In this document: piece by piece, positions 54,795 to 64,000 of the stretch
How the letters are laid out: every line of letters begins with the position of its first letter
Position numbering within the stretch: position 1 is the first letter of the stretch
Source: Lewinellaceae bacterium
GTDB taxonomy: Bacteria > Bacteroidota > Bacteroidia > Chitinophagales > Saprospiraceae
NCBI GenBank assembly: GCA_016712415.1
Contig: JADJRC010000008.1
Location: 124,001-188,000, forward strand
Length of the DNA stretch: 64,000 nt
Direction of reading: 5' to 3'
The notes under the pieces: model-generated
Databases searched by the model: none
What the model was told of the DNA's origin: nothing
The model's input: only the letters and a program-made list of their open reading frames with translations
Position numbers and translations under genes: made by a program

Positions 54795-57509
54795 GTGAGA
54801 AAATTGTTGGGCAAATATCGTCTTTTATTCCGAATCGCAGCCCTGCTTGTGTGTGCAAATGCATCGGCACAGGTTCCGCTGGATACGATCCCGCCGTCAG
54901 AAGCAGCGCGGGATACGTCCCTGCAGCCGCAGCCGGACTCGACGATCGTAGATTTGAGGGGGATACAACTGTCCAATGAGTCTTTTGACGACGTGGTGGA
55001 ATACGGCTCCCGGGATTCGATGTGGTTCGACGTAAAAAACAAACAATTGCACCTATACGGCGCGGCCTCCGTCAAATACACATCGCTCAGCATCAAGGCC
55101 GGCTATATTTTGCTGGATTATGCGAAAAACGAGATATCCGCCGAGCCGATAGCCGACAGTACCGGCAACAAGGTCGGGATGCCCGAGTTTCAGGACGGCG
55201 AACAAAACTTCACCGCCTCGCGCCTGCGCTACAATTTCAAGACGAAAAAAGGGGTGATCTACGAGGCGCGTACCAAACAGGAAGATATGTATGTGCTGGG
55301 CTCCAAGGCAAAATTTGTCGGCGCCGCCGATGCCGACACCTCGCGGTCGCGCAACACCATCTACAACCAGGATGCCCTGCTGACGACCTGCGACAACGAG
55401 CATCCGCACTTTGGTATCCGGACAAAAAAGTTGAAAGTCATCCCCGACAAACTTGTCGTGACGGGCTTTTCCGTACTGGAAATCGGCGGCATCCCGACAC
55501 CGCTGGTGCTGCCTTTCGGCTTTTACCCGATCACCAAAACGCGCAAGGCGGGCCTGATCATACCCAAAGATTTCGAATTTGCCGATGCGGAGGGTCTGGG
55601 TATCAAAGACTTCGGCTGGTACCAGCCCATTTCGGAGCATATTGACGCCACGGTGTTGTTCAACGCCTACACCAGCGGTTCGTGGGGCATCTCGGGCAAT
55701 GCGCGGTACAGCAAACGCTACGGATACCTCGGCGATTTCCGCATTCGCTACAACAACCGCGTTTCGGAAGACCAGATGGCGCAAAAGATATCCGCCAAGT
55801 CGTTCGGCATTACCTGGACCCATAACCAGGATAGCAAGGCGCACCCCACGCGGCGGTTCGGCGGTTCGGTAAACATCGAGACCAACCGCGACCAGAATCG
55901 CAACCGCAACGACTTCCAGAGCGTGTTCCGCAATACCCTGAACTCCAACCTGAACTATTCCCAGTCGTTCCCGGGCAAACCCTTTGCCCTCAACGCCGGC
56001 CTTTCACACTCCCAAAATACCCAGACGCGCATCATGGACATCAGTCTGCCGAACGTGACGTTCACGATGCAGCGAATTTTCCCCTTCAAGCGCAAGGAGG
56101 CGCTGGGCAAGGAGCGCTGGTACGAAAAAATATCGCTGACCTACAACTCCAAACTGCAGAACAACTTCCGGACGGTGGATACCCTGCTGTTTTCCCGCCA
56201 GACGCTGGAAAGCGCCAAAATGGGTATTCAGCACAATGCCAGCACGGACTTTACCTTTAAAATTTTCAAATACATCAACGTAGCGCCCCGGCTCGATTTT
56301 GAAGAAAACTGGTATCCGTACACCATTGAAAAAAAACTGCTCAACGAAACCCGGTACATATACGACACCATTCAGGATGGCGACCAGATGTTGATCGTCG
56401 TCGACAGTGTGAAAACGCAATTCGGCATCGACACGACCGTGCGCCACTGGGGATTCAACAGTTATCGACGCTACAATGCGGGTATTTCTGCCAATACGGC
56501 CCTGTTTTTTACCAAACAATTCAGAAAAGGCTGGCTGCGCGGGTTCCGCCATACCATGAAACCCTCGGTAGGCCTTGGATTCGGTCCCGATTTTTCCAAT
56601 GCGCCGTACCGCAATTACTACCGGACTGTCGAAACCGATCTCAGGCCTGCGTTTAATGATACCCTGAGTTATACGATTTTTGACGATGCCGTTTTCGGGC
56701 GCCCGCCCAGCATCCCGGGGCGGCGCGACATAATCGTCAACTACAGCCTGCTCAACGTCCTGGAATTCAAGTTTCACTCGGCCAAACGAGACACCGTACT
56801 CAAAAAACGCATCTTTGACGGGCTTACCTTCAGCGGAAACTACAATATCACCGCTGATTCGCTGAACTGGAGCGAGATCAGCACAGGCGGCCTGTTCCGT
56901 TTCTTCAAAGGCGTCGTCAACCTGACCTGGAATGCCCGCTTCGACCCATATGTCGCCGATGCAAAAGGCCGGCGGGTCGACCGCACGGTGCTCAGTGAAC
57001 GCGGAAAACTCTGGCGCACCACCGGCTTCGGCTTCCAGGTCAATACCGTGTTCTCGATCAAGCAGTTACGCGATGTTTTTTCGGGAAAAGAAGTGGAGGA
57101 GGCTACCGGAAGACCCGCCAACCGACCCACGGTGAAAGACGATCTGCTGGGCTGGTTCGACGATTTCAGGGTGAACCACAGCATCTCCTTCAACCGGCTG
57201 TTGATCCCCACCGGTTTCGGCGCCGAACGCGATACTTTCGTGATCGGGCGCAACAACGTCAGCCTTGCAGGGCGCATACCGCTGTCCTCCAAATGGTCGA
57301 TCAACATCAGCAATATCGCCTACGATTTTCAGAGCAAACAACTGGTTTACCCCGATCTTGGCTTCACCCGCGACCTGCATTGCTGGGAACTCAGCATGAG
57401 CTGGCAGCCCGTGCGCGGCACCTACCTCTTCACGATCAATGTGAAACCGGGTACCCTCGACTTCCTGAAAATACCCTACCGGAAAAACAATTTTGACGCG
57501 CGGTTGTAG
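54795..57509 (+). CDS. lptD: LPS-assembly outer-membrane protein LptD
   Basis: The GTG at 54795 opens a clean signal peptide (LLFRIAALLVCANASAQ); an in-frame TTG at 54741 gives 18 extra residues. About 904 residues. The N-terminal part has the LptD/OstA beta-jellyroll (FDVKNKQLHLYGAASVKYTS, NFTASRLRYNFKTKKGVIYE), and residues 230-900 have the strands of a large beta-barrel (GIPTPLVLPFGFYPITKTRK). It inserts lipopolysaccharide in the outer membrane. Divergent from the amidase gene. Confidence 0.9.
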   Translation: MRKLLGKYRLLFRIAALLVCANASAQVPLDTIPPSEAARDTSLQPQPDSTIVDLRGIQLSNESFDDVVEYGSRDSMWFDVKNKQLHLYGAASVKYTSLSIKAGYILLDYAKNEISAEPIADSTGNKVGMPEFQDGEQNFTASRLRYNFKTKKGVIYEARTKQEDMYVLGSKAKFVGAADADTSRSRNTIYNQDALLTTCDNEHPHFGIRTKKLKVIPDKLVVTGFSVLEIGGIPTPLVLPFGFYPITKTRKAGLIIPKDFEFADAEGLGIKDFGWYQPISEHIDATVLFNAYTSGSWGISGNARYSKRYGYLGDFRIRYNNRVSEDQMAQKISAKSFGITWTHNQDSKAHPTRRFGGSVNIETNRDQNRNRNDFQSVFRNTLNSNLNYSQSFPGKPFALNAGLSHSQNTQTRIMDISLPNVTFTMQRIFPFKRKEALGKERWYEKISLTYNSKLQNNFRTVDTLLFSRQTLESAKMGIQHNASTDFTFKIFKYINVAPRLDFEENWYPYTIEKKLLNETRYIYDTIQDGDQMLIVVDSVKTQFGIDTTVRHWGFNSYRRYNAGISANTALFFTKQFRKGWLRGFRHTMKPSVGLGFGPDFSNAPYRNYYRTVETDLRPAFNDTLSYTIFDDAVFGRPPSIPGRRDIIVNYSLLNVLEFKFHSAKRDTVLKKRIFDGLTFSGNYNITADSLNWSEISTGGLFRFFKGVVNLTWNARFDPYVADAKGRRVDRTVLSERGKLWRTTGFGFQVNTVFSIKQLRDVFSGKEVEEATGRPANRPTVKDDLLGWFDDFRVNHSISFNRLLIPTGFGAERDTFVIGRNNVSLAGRIPLSSKWSINISNIAYDFQSKQLVYPDLGFTRDLHCWELSMSWQPVRGTYLFTINVKPGTLDFLKIPYRKNNFDARL

Positions 57510-57524
57510 GGGTATTGCGGCAAT

Positions 57525-58189
57525 TCACACCCCCCAATCAATCTCCGGTTTCCCCTGCTTCTCCAGTATTTCATTGGTATGAGAAAAATGTTTGCAGCCG
57601 CGGAAGGCGTCGCCGGCGAGGGGCGAGGGGTGCGCCGATTCGAGCACATAATGTTTGGTCTGGTCGATCAGCGGCTTTTTGCTTTTGGCAAAATTGCCCC
57701 AGAGCAGGAATACCACGCCCTCTTTTTGGTCTGAAATACGGCGTATCACCGCGTCGGTAAACGTTTGCCATCCGATCTTCTGGTGTGAGGCAGGCTGACG
57801 GGCTTCCACGGTGAGCATGGCATTGAGCAGCAACACGCCCTGTTCGGCCCAATGGGTCAGGTCGCCGTGGTCGGGAACGGGCAGCCCGAGGTCGCTGTTG
57901 ATCTCCTTGTAGATATTGACCAGCGAAGGGGGAATCTTGACGCCTTTGGGCACAGAAAAACACAGCCCCATTGCCTCTCCCGGATTGTGGTAGGGGTCCT
58001 GACCGAGAATGACCACCTTCACTGCGTCGAACGGCGTTTTGTTGAAAGCGTTGAAAATCAGCGGCCCAGGGGGATAAATTGTCTTGCCGGCCTGTTTGGC
58101 GGCTACCAGGAAAGATTTGATCGCGGCGAAGTAGGGCTGCTGAAATTCATCGGCAAGCGCTGTTTTCCAGCCCGGTTAAATCTGTACAT
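57525..58189 (-). CDS. ung: Uracil-DNA glycosylase, one -1 frameshift near the start
   Basis: Removes uracil from DNA. The open frame gives only 165 residues from a GTG inside the conserved core, but the region upstream continues in the same frame as PGWKTALADEFQQPYFAAIK and YPPGPLIFNAFNKTPFDAVK and stops at a TAA just before it. Adding one base near 58176-58180 joins this to an ATG at 58187-58189 and yields MYRFKPGWKTALADEFQQ, for about 221 residues (E. coli 229). The catalytic GQDPYHNPG block and the AHPSPLAG and LLLNAMLTV blocks are intact. Confidence 0.88.
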
Positions 58190-58378
58190 TTGCGGCGGGA
58201 GGAGTGGGTTCCATGGCACAGGTTGGTTTCAGTTATGAGTCTTTGGCCGCCAGCGGAGCGTATTGCTCCGGAATGTGGCCTGTTTGGCACACAAGGTAAA
58301 ACGCCCGCCGGAACTTTCCTGCCCGCCCTGCAGGTTGGGTTGCCGGAAGTTGTTATTTTTGCGGCAGTATAAAAAATT

Positions 58379-58451
58379 GGTCCCGTAGCTCAACGGATAG
58401 AGCAACAGCCTTCTAAGCTGTAGGTTACTGGTTCGAGCCCAGTCGGGATCA
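58379..58451 (+). tRNA. tRNA-Arg (anticodon TCT)
   Basis: A 73-base cloverleaf. The acceptor stem GGTCCCG pairs with CGGGATC, with one G-T wobble. The D arm is GCTC-AACGGATA-GAGC. The anticodon stem ACAGC/GCTGT encloses CTTCTAA with the anticodon TCT, reading AGA. The T arm is ACTGG-TTCGAGC-CCAGT. Discriminator A; CCA is not encoded. The stop codon of the glycosyltransferase on the other strand lies on the last three bases. A TTTTTG box just upstream may be the -7. Confidence 0.95.
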
Positions 58452-59903
58452 CTGGGTATCCCGGTTCTTTCCTGATGGAAGGGGCCGGGATTTTTGTAGC
58501 AGTTTTTCCACCAGATTTTCCCACGAAAACCGCTTTTTCTCTTTCCTGACCCAGGCTTGCATACCGGTTGCACGTTTGTTTTCAAAAAAATCACGCATCG
58601 CTGCAGCAATAGCGTCCGGCTCCGGGGCCACAACATAACCCGATACGCCGTCCGTCACGATCTCCGGAAGTCCGCCCACCTTGGTCACCACCATGGGTTT
58701 TTCAAAATGGTAGGCGATCTGTGAAATGCCGCTCTGGGTGGCGGAGCGGTAGGGCTGCACCACGAGATCGGCCGCCGAAAAGAAGAACCGAACCTGCTCG
58801 GCAGGGATAAAATCGGTGAAAAGGTGAACGCGGTCGCCCAGATCGTTTGCCGATATGATGTTTTGGTAGTCTTCCCAGGGTTCGTAGCACTCACCCGCAA
58901 TAACGGCATGAATATCAGTCGTTTGTGCCAATGCCTCCAGTAAAAGGTCAAGCCCTTTATATTTCCGGATCAGGCCAAAGAACAACACCAGCGGGACATT
59001 TTCCGGCAATCCGAGCCGGCGGCGTGCTTCGGCCTGGTCCATCGGCAGCCCGTAGGAGTCGTAAACGGGGTGGGGGGCGTAGCGGATGCGCAACCCCACC
59101 CCCGACCCCTCCCCCGAAGGGAGGGGAGCCGTAGCGTGTGCCGCTTCGGGTGACGCATCCGTCTTGTCCCTGTTCAAGTCCTCTCCCTTGCCTGTGGGTA
59201 ACGTGCCCCTTTTTCCCTCGGGTGCCGCATCCGTCCTGTCTCTGTTTAACTCGCCCTCCTTTTCTGAAGGTAACGTGTCCTTTTTCCCCTCGGGTGCCGC
59301 ATCCGTCCTGTCTCTGTTTAACTCGCCCTCCTTAACTGCGGGTAACGTGTCCCCCCTCCCCTCGGGGGAGGGGTCGGGGGTGGGGTTGCCAGGCAAAAAC
59401 CCCCTGATCTCTTCCCCTACCGACTTCGACATCACCACAAAATCGTCGCAGGCGCGAACAAAATAGCGGGCAAAGGGCCTGTCGCCGGGCCGTTTTTCAT
59501 GCGGGATAATGTTGTCCACCAGGGCTGTAATATGCAGTTTTTTATGCGCCATCCGGCGCGCCACGCGCAGTACGGTACCGAGGCAGGGGCCCATGAACGG
59601 CAGCCAGAACCGAACAATAACCTGGTCGGCATCCTCCTGCGAGATCTCCCGCCCGACCATCAGCCAATTAAATGGATTTACGGCGTTCAGGCGGGTTTTG
59701 ATCGTCAGTCCCGCAGGCGCCGGATCGTCGGTAAACTGACTCTTTCCAGGGAAAAGAAAGGCGGGGTATTGCAGGGAAAAGGAATAAATAACGACTTCGC
59801 ATCCGGCATCCTGCAAGGCATACGCCAGCCGCTCTGCCGAGGCGGCAATGCCGCCGCGCAAGGGATGGGCAGGTGAAAGGAGAACGATTTTTTTTGCTGA
59901 CAA
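58449..59903 (-). CDS. Glycosyltransferase family 4-like protein with an in-frame repeat insertion
   Basis: TTG start at 59903 is preferred over the TTG at 59924 because the latter lies inside a TACTTTTG -7 box. 484 residues. GT-B fold: the N-terminal domain has LLSPAHPLRGGIAASAERLA and the C-terminal domain has FFGLIRKYKGLDLLLEAL and GLPEIVTDGVSGYVVAPEPD, the usual donor-sugar site. Residues 172-271 are a Pro/Glu/Asp-rich insert made of three 24-residue repeats (EGELNRDRTDAAPEGK) and are encoded by a repeat element with inverted ends (see that entry). The insert falls between the two domains. The 3' end overlaps tRNA-Arg. Confidence 0.8.
   Translation of the reverse strand: MSAKKIVLLSPAHPLRGGIAASAERLAYALQDAGCEVVIYSFSLQYPAFLFPGKSQFTDDPAPAGLTIKTRLNAVNPFNWLMVGREISQEDADQVIVRFWLPFMGPCLGTVLRVARRMAHKKLHITALVDNIIPHEKRPGDRPFARYFVRACDDFVVMSKSVGEEIRGFLPGNPTPDPSPEGRGDTLPAVKEGELNRDRTDAAPEGKKDTLPSEKEGELNRDRTDAAPEGKRGTLPTGKGEDLNRDKTDASPEAAHATAPLPSGEGSGVGLRIRYAPHPVYDSYGLPMDQAEARRRLGLPENVPLVLFFGLIRKYKGLDLLLEALAQTTDIHAVIAGECYEPWEDYQNIISANDLGDRVHLFTDFIPAEQVRFFFSAADLVVQPYRSATQSGISQIAYHFEKPMVVTKVGGLPEIVTDGVSGYVVAPEPDAIAAAMRDFFENKRATGMQAWVRKEKKRFSWENLVEKLLQKSRPLPSGKNRDTQ
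59091..59388. repeat. Repeat element with perfect 27-bp terminal inverted repeats inside the glycosyltransferase gene
   Basis: CAACCCCACCCCCGACCCCT and the next seven bases (59091-59117) are the exact reverse complement of 59362-59388. Between them lie three 72-bp units that code for the 24-residue repeat. The element is read through in frame by the host gene. I recall the TPDPSPEGRG phrase as a recurrent interspersed peptide in Bacteroidota genomes, a MITE-like element. No target-site duplication is clear. Confidence 0.85.
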
Positions 59904-59935
59904 GCGAGACGGCTTTTGCGACAAAAGTAATTACG

Positions 59936-60040
59936 GAATGATGAATGGGGAATGAATGGGGAATGATGAATGGGGAATGATGAATGATGAATGATGAATG
60001 AATGACAACAATGACAACAATGACAACAATGACAACAATA
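59936..60040. repeat. GAATGATGAATG and ATGACAACA simple repeats
   Basis: Simple repeats of the form GGGGAATGATGAAT, then four copies of ATGACAACA, fill the space between the response-regulator 3' end and the glycosyltransferase start. A shorter ATGATGAATGATGG tract lies at 60733-60776 between the regulator and kinase genes. Confidence 0.8.
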
Positions 60041-60044
60041 TAGA

Positions 60045-60731
60045 TTACCCCAAAAACCTGTCTAGCGCCTCCTGCGTACTTTCTTTGTATTGCCTGCCGA
60101 TGGGTATATCCTTGCCGCCTATGGTGACGTCGTTGGCTGTGAACGCTTCGATCTGGCGCAGGGATGCGAGGTAGGAGCGGTGGATGCGCAGAAAGCCCGA
60201 CATCTCCGGCATATTCTCCAGTTCGCCGATCTGGATTTTTGTGACGATGGATTTTCCGCCGGGAAGAAAAATCCTCACGTATTCCTTCAGGCTTTCAACG
60301 TACAGTATCTCGTCGAGCCATACACGGACCATTTTTTTGTTGACATTAAAAAACAAAAACTGTCGGTTGGGACTAGTGGCGACTGGGGCTCTTAGTTTTT
60401 GTACCGCTTTTGTAAATCTTTCAAAATCAATGGGTTTTAAGAGGTAGTCCACTACGCCGAGGTCGTAACTTTCCAGCGCGTAGTCGTGGTAGGCTGTCGT
60501 CAGGATCGTCTGCGGCGGCTGTGGAAGCGAACGGAGAAAATCGAGCCCTTTCAGTCCGGGCAGGTGTATGTCGAGAAACAGTACGTCGACCGGCGCCTCA
60601 CGAAGGGCTTCCATGGCATACAGGGCGTCGCCACACTTGCCCGCCAGCCGCAGGAAGGGTATCTGCCGGACATAATCTTCGAGTATACCGGCAGCAAGGG
60701 GTTCATCCTCTACGATCAAACAATTAAACAT
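60045..60731 (-). CDS. LytTR-family response regulator
   Basis: 228 residues. Receiver domain: the acidic pair Glu8/Asp9 in VEDEP, the phospho-acceptor Asp54 in VLFLDIHLPG, Thr/Lys blocks in ILTTAYHDYA and YLLKPIDFERF. A LytTR DNA-binding domain (about 125-228) has IVTKIQIGELENMPEMSGFL and RIHRSYLASLRQIEAF. It pairs with the kinase gene that starts just upstream, 57 bases apart. It controls unknown targets by binding direct-repeat DNA. Confidence 0.93.
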   Translation of the reverse strand: MFNCLIVEDEPLAAGILEDYVRQIPFLRLAGKCGDALYAMEALREAPVDVLFLDIHLPGLKGLDFLRSLPQPPQTILTTAYHDYALESYDLGVVDYLLKPIDFERFTKAVQKLRAPVATSPNRQFLFFNVNKKMVRVWLDEILYVESLKEYVRIFLPGGKSIVTKIQIGELENMPEMSGFLRIHRSYLASLRQIEAFTANDVTIGGKDIPIGRQYKESTQEALDRFLG

Positions 60732-60787
60732 TAAATAATAATGATGAATGATGGATGATGATGAATGATGACAATAACGCCCCCGTT

Positions 60788-61801
60788 TCAGGCAAAATCT
60801 ATCCTTAGATCTACAGAAAACGTGTTTTCTTCTGTAGTTATGTCGAGCCGGTGACGGCCGGGATACAGCAATTCGAGTTGACGCCGCACATTTTTCAGGC
60901 CGATGCCCTGCGGGTTTTCTTGCGGGTCTGCGCTTTTTGTATTCCGGATGTTTACTTCCAGGGTGCTGTTTTTCAATTCGATACGGATATCAATACGCGC
61001 TTCTTCCCGTTGCTCGCTCACGCCATGCTTAAAGGCATTTTCCACCAATGGCAACAACAACAGCGGCGTGATCTGTTGAAGGGGATTGTCCATTTCTACG
61101 GCCATCTTTACCGTCAGTCGCGCTTCATCGAAACGCAGTTTTTCCAGTTCCACATAGTCGCGGAGGTTCTGCACTTCCTGTTCAAGTCGCACAGCAGGTT
61201 TGACAGATTCGTACAGGATATAGCGGAGCAAACTGGCCAGTTTGAGCGCTACCGGCGCCGTTTTGTCCGATTTTCGGCGCGCCAGCGCATACAGGTTGTT
61301 GATGGTGTTGAACAGAAAATGCGGGTGTATCTGGCTTTTAAGCGCCTGCAATTCGGCATCCAGTTTTTCGGCCCTGAGTTGCGCTTCGCGTTGTTGCAGT
61401 TGTTGCTGGCGGAAATACAAACGGGCCGAAAGTGCTGTACAACTGGCCAGCACGCAGTCGAAGACGTCGTAAACCAGCCGGTATCCCCAGAAATCGAAGG
61501 TGGCGTCGGGAAACCAGACCGGCACGACAAGAACCATCTTCAGCGCCCGGTTGAGTATGCCCCCCAGGATGTTCGCTGTGGCTGCGCCGCCGAAAGCCAG
61601 CCACATTTTCTGCTCACCCACACCCGAAAAGCGCTCAAAACACCAGAATGACAGGTATGTTGCCAGTATCCGGGCAGGCATCTGAAGCCCCTCGGTAATG
61701 GCATATTTCACCAGGTTGCCGTCGTAACGGCTGTAGGTGTAGGCGTAGATGAACCAGAAGGCCAGCCAGAACAGCAGGTGTAGTCCGATGCGGCGTTTCA
61801 T
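60788..61801 (-). CDS. LytS-like sensor histidine kinase (His_kinase family)
   Basis: 337 residues. Four or so membrane helices in the first 125 residues (LHLLFWLAFWFIYAYTY, ARILATYLSFWCFERF, YRLVYDVFDCVLASCTALSA), a coiled link, then the dimerisation/phosphoacceptor block KSQIHPHFLFNTINNL (conserved His161) and a HATPase end with LLLLPLVENAFKHGVSEQRE and GIGLKNVRRQLELLYPGRH. The signal is not visible. It is the first gene of an operon with the LytTR regulator. A decayed relative of this pair lies at 15.9-16.3 kb. Confidence 0.92.
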   Translation of the reverse strand: MKRRIGLHLLFWLAFWFIYAYTYSRYDGNLVKYAITEGLQMPARILATYLSFWCFERFSGVGEQKMWLAFGGAATANILGGILNRALKMVLVVPVWFPDATFDFWGYRLVYDVFDCVLASCTALSARLYFRQQQLQQREAQLRAEKLDAELQALKSQIHPHFLFNTINNLYALARRKSDKTAPVALKLASLLRYILYESVKPAVRLEQEVQNLRDYVELEKLRFDEARLTVKMAVEMDNPLQQITPLLLLPLVENAFKHGVSEQREEARIDIRIELKNSTLEVNIRNTKSADPQENPQGIGLKNVRRQLELLYPGRHRLDITTEENTFSVDLRIDFA

Positions 61802-61956
61802 GGCGGCAAAAATCGGTAAAAACTGTACTGCGATGTATGTTTTTTGTACGGCGCAACGGGTTGTTCATAGACTTTGACTCCGGAAAACGGGCCAGGCCTG
61901 CATTTTTGGCGGCAACCTGATCCAACAGGCAAACACAACAACACAACAGTTAGGCT

Positions 61957-64000
61957 ATGAAAACAAAACGACGTTTCGCCCGGATGATGCTTTCCGCCAT
62001 CAACTACCGGCCATTTCTATTTTTCTTTATCCTGTTCTCTTTCAATGATTTGCATGCACAGGGCATCCTGAAGGTCCCGGCAGACTTCCCCACCATTCAG
62101 TCTGCCGTGGATGCTGCACAGGAAGGAGATACGGTGCTGGTCAGCCCGGGGGTGTATTTTGAAAACGTGCAATTGCGCGGCCGCAACATTACGCTCAGCA
62201 GCAGGTATTTTTTGGAGGCCGATCCGGCAATGGTGATTCGCCAGACGGTAATCGACGGCAGCCAGCCCGTTCATCCCGACACCGCCAGTTGCCTGCTGAT
62301 CTGGAAGGGTGAAACGGCGGCCACCGTGATACAGGGCTTCACTTTTCGCGGCGGCAAAGGCACGGTTTGGCTCGACCCGGCCGGGGCCGGAACCTTCCGC
62401 GAAGGCGGCGGGATACTCACGGAATATTCCGCACCCGTCATTCGGCACAACATCATCCGCGACAACGTCGTGACGCCCGGCGGCGCAGGTATTGTAAGTG
62501 TCGGCGGCGGCGGGATTCGTTGCGGCGAAGGCGCAGTCCGCATCGAAAACAATTTCATCGCGCACAACCGCGCGCGGAGGGTTACGGTGGAGGCGTGGTA
62601 CTGAACTACTGCCCTGGCGCTATCGTGCAAAACAACATTATCGCGTTCAACTATGGCGGCAAGGATTACAGCGGCGGCGGTTTCTGGACCACCGGAGCCA
62701 ATACAGGTACCGTTAATGTGCTGAAAAACAATACGATCGTCTATAATACATCCCCCGCTGCTGCCGGTCAATACGGCGGAAAAGGCGGCGGCGTATGGCT
62801 GTTTTCCATAAAACTGAAAATGGAAAACAACATCATCTGGGGCAATACCCAAAGCACCGGCAAACCCATCGGTACCGGCGGCGGCTTTTTCGAACTGGCC
62901 TATAACTGTATCGAAACGGGTTACCCTGGCACCGCAACGATCATGGCCAACCCGCAATTCCGCGACACCACAGGCTTTGTGCTCGAAGCAGGTTCTCCTG
63001 CCATCGACGCGGGCAATCCGGATGCGTCGTACAATGATTTTACCCGGAACGGCAGTCGTGCAGCATTTCCGACCCGGGGAGCATTGCGCTGCGACCTCGG
63101 GGCATACGGCGGGGCTAATCCCGCCAATCCCGCCTTGCCCGCTTCTTTATTGTCTGCTGCCAATTTTTCCAAAGTACTGAACTCTCCCGTCGTCACAACA
63201 ACCGGCGATTCCCGGAGCGTCAACTGGATTGATGTCGACGGCGACGACGACCTCGACCTGTTCATCAGCAACGGACCGCAGAATGGTCAGAACAATGTGC
63301 TGTACCTGAACAATGGAACGGGTGCGTTTTCCGAAGTGACCGGCGATCCGATTGTGCAGGACAACCAGCCTTCCGACGGTGCAACATGGGCAGACTTTGA
63401 CAACGATGGCGACAACGACTGTTTCGTGGTCAACTGGTACGGTGTCAATAACCTGCTGTACCAAAACAACGGCAACGGAACCTTTACAAAGGTGACCACC
63501 GGAAGCCCCGCAACCGATGGCGGCTATTCCGAAACGGCTTCCTGGGGAGATTACGACAGCGATGGCAAAGTCGATCTGTACGTGACCAACAGCGACGATA
63601 ACAAAAGAAATTTTTGTACCACAACGATGGCAACGGCGTCTTCTCCACAGTCGGAACAGGCGCTCCTGTAACGGATGCCTTCATCTCCCGTTGCGTCAAC
63701 TGGACGGATTTTGATCTTGACGGCGATCCGGACCTGTTTGTGAGCAATGAGAGCGATCAAAACGAAAGCCTGTACCGCAATAATGGCGGGGGAAGTTTTA
63801 CCAAAATACTCGCCGGTCCGCTGCTCAATGATGGCGGGAAAACCATGAGCAGCAGCTGGGGCGATTTTGACAACGACGGCGATTTCGACGTTGTGCTGGT
63901 CAACGACCAGGGCAGCGAATCACTGCTCCGAAACGACGGCGGCGGCAATTTTTCCAAACTTACCACGCCACCCCTCACTTCAAGCGGCGGCAATTCCTTC
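61957..64000 (+). CDS. Secreted beta-helix plus FG-GAP/VCBS repeat protein, two -1 frameshifts, 3' end outside window
   Basis: Signal peptide (YRPFLFFFILFSFNDLHAQ), then a right-handed beta-helix (FPTIQSAVDAAQEGDTVLVS, NVQLRGRNITLSS, VIRHNIIRDNVVTPGG, AIVQNNIIAFNYGGKD). After about residue 350 come FG-GAP/VCBS repeats with Ca-binding DVDGDDDLDLF, DFDNDGDNDCF, DYDSDGKVDLY and DFDNDGDFDVV. Lost bases near 62569-62576 and in the T5 run at 63611-63615 split it into three frames; restoring them joins HNRA to EGYGGGVVLNYC, and NKRNF to LYHNDGNGVFS. It is likely a surface or secreted sugar/protein-binding protein. The end is cut by the window. Confidence 0.78.

Noticed and set aside
58190..58372. 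60-residue plus-strand frame before tRNA-Arg
   Set aside because: No family, odd composition; lies in the tRNA upstream region.

Overview
The window looks like a chromosomal piece of a Bacteroidota bacterium, probably of the Saprospiria/Chitinophagia side (the class is a guess). Grounds: several large secreted proteins end in type IX secretion (T9SS) sorting tails; many genes have the Bacteroidota -7 promoter box (TAnnTTTG) close to the start codon; and the gene content is typical of the phylum (PorE-like beta-propeller protein, LytTR two-component pair, MCE/amidase/LptD envelope cluster, CHAT-TPR protein).

Layout. 1-9.4 kb: tail of a T9SS protein, an rRNA methyltransferase, DinB-like protein, phosphopantetheinyl transferase, Mpg DNA glycosylase overlapping a 40-codon cupin remnant, a membrane P-loop-like protein, UbiA prenyltransferase, purN and a PorE-like lipid/peptidoglycan-surface protein. 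9.5-27 kb: a DPPR-synthase-like prenyltransferase, a CotH/lamin-tail secreted protein, an AT-rich membrane NACHT NTPase, a decayed response-regulator/histidine-kinase fusion, an S41 peptidase, a large secreted lipase-like protein, TPR and helical-repeat proteins and a cell-surface T9SS protein. 27-34.8 kb: the most system-like locus. An ECF sigma factor and a membrane TPR protein are divergent from a cysteine-rich VWA protein, a cysteine-rich secreted repeat protein and a TPR-CHAT protease, ending in an eight-copy array of palindromic 27-bp repeats. 34.8-47 kb: hemL, a cyclase, a KamA radical SAM enzyme, a sialidase, RlmI, a dienelactone hydrolase, a DUF4230-like protein, an MBOAT acyltransferase and a second helical-repeat protein. 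47-64 kb: an orphan gene, a reprolysin-like T9SS protease, OsmC, an envelope cluster (methyltransferase, MlaD, amidase, divergent LptD), uracil-DNA glycosylase, tRNA-Arg(TCT), a glycosyltransferase carrying an in-frame repeat element with perfect 27-bp inverted ends, a LytTR regulator/kinase pair and a secreted beta-helix/FG-GAP protein cut by the window end.

Eight -1 frameshifts break six otherwise intact genes, and every one is explained by one missing base, mostly in a short homopolymer. This points to systematic deletion errors in the assembly rather than gene decay. Two other lesions (cupin remnant, regulator/kinase fusion) look like real decay.

The best candidate for something undescribed is the 27-34.8 kb sigma/TPR/VWA/CHAT locus, followed by the membrane NACHT protein. 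Both assignments of function are inference.
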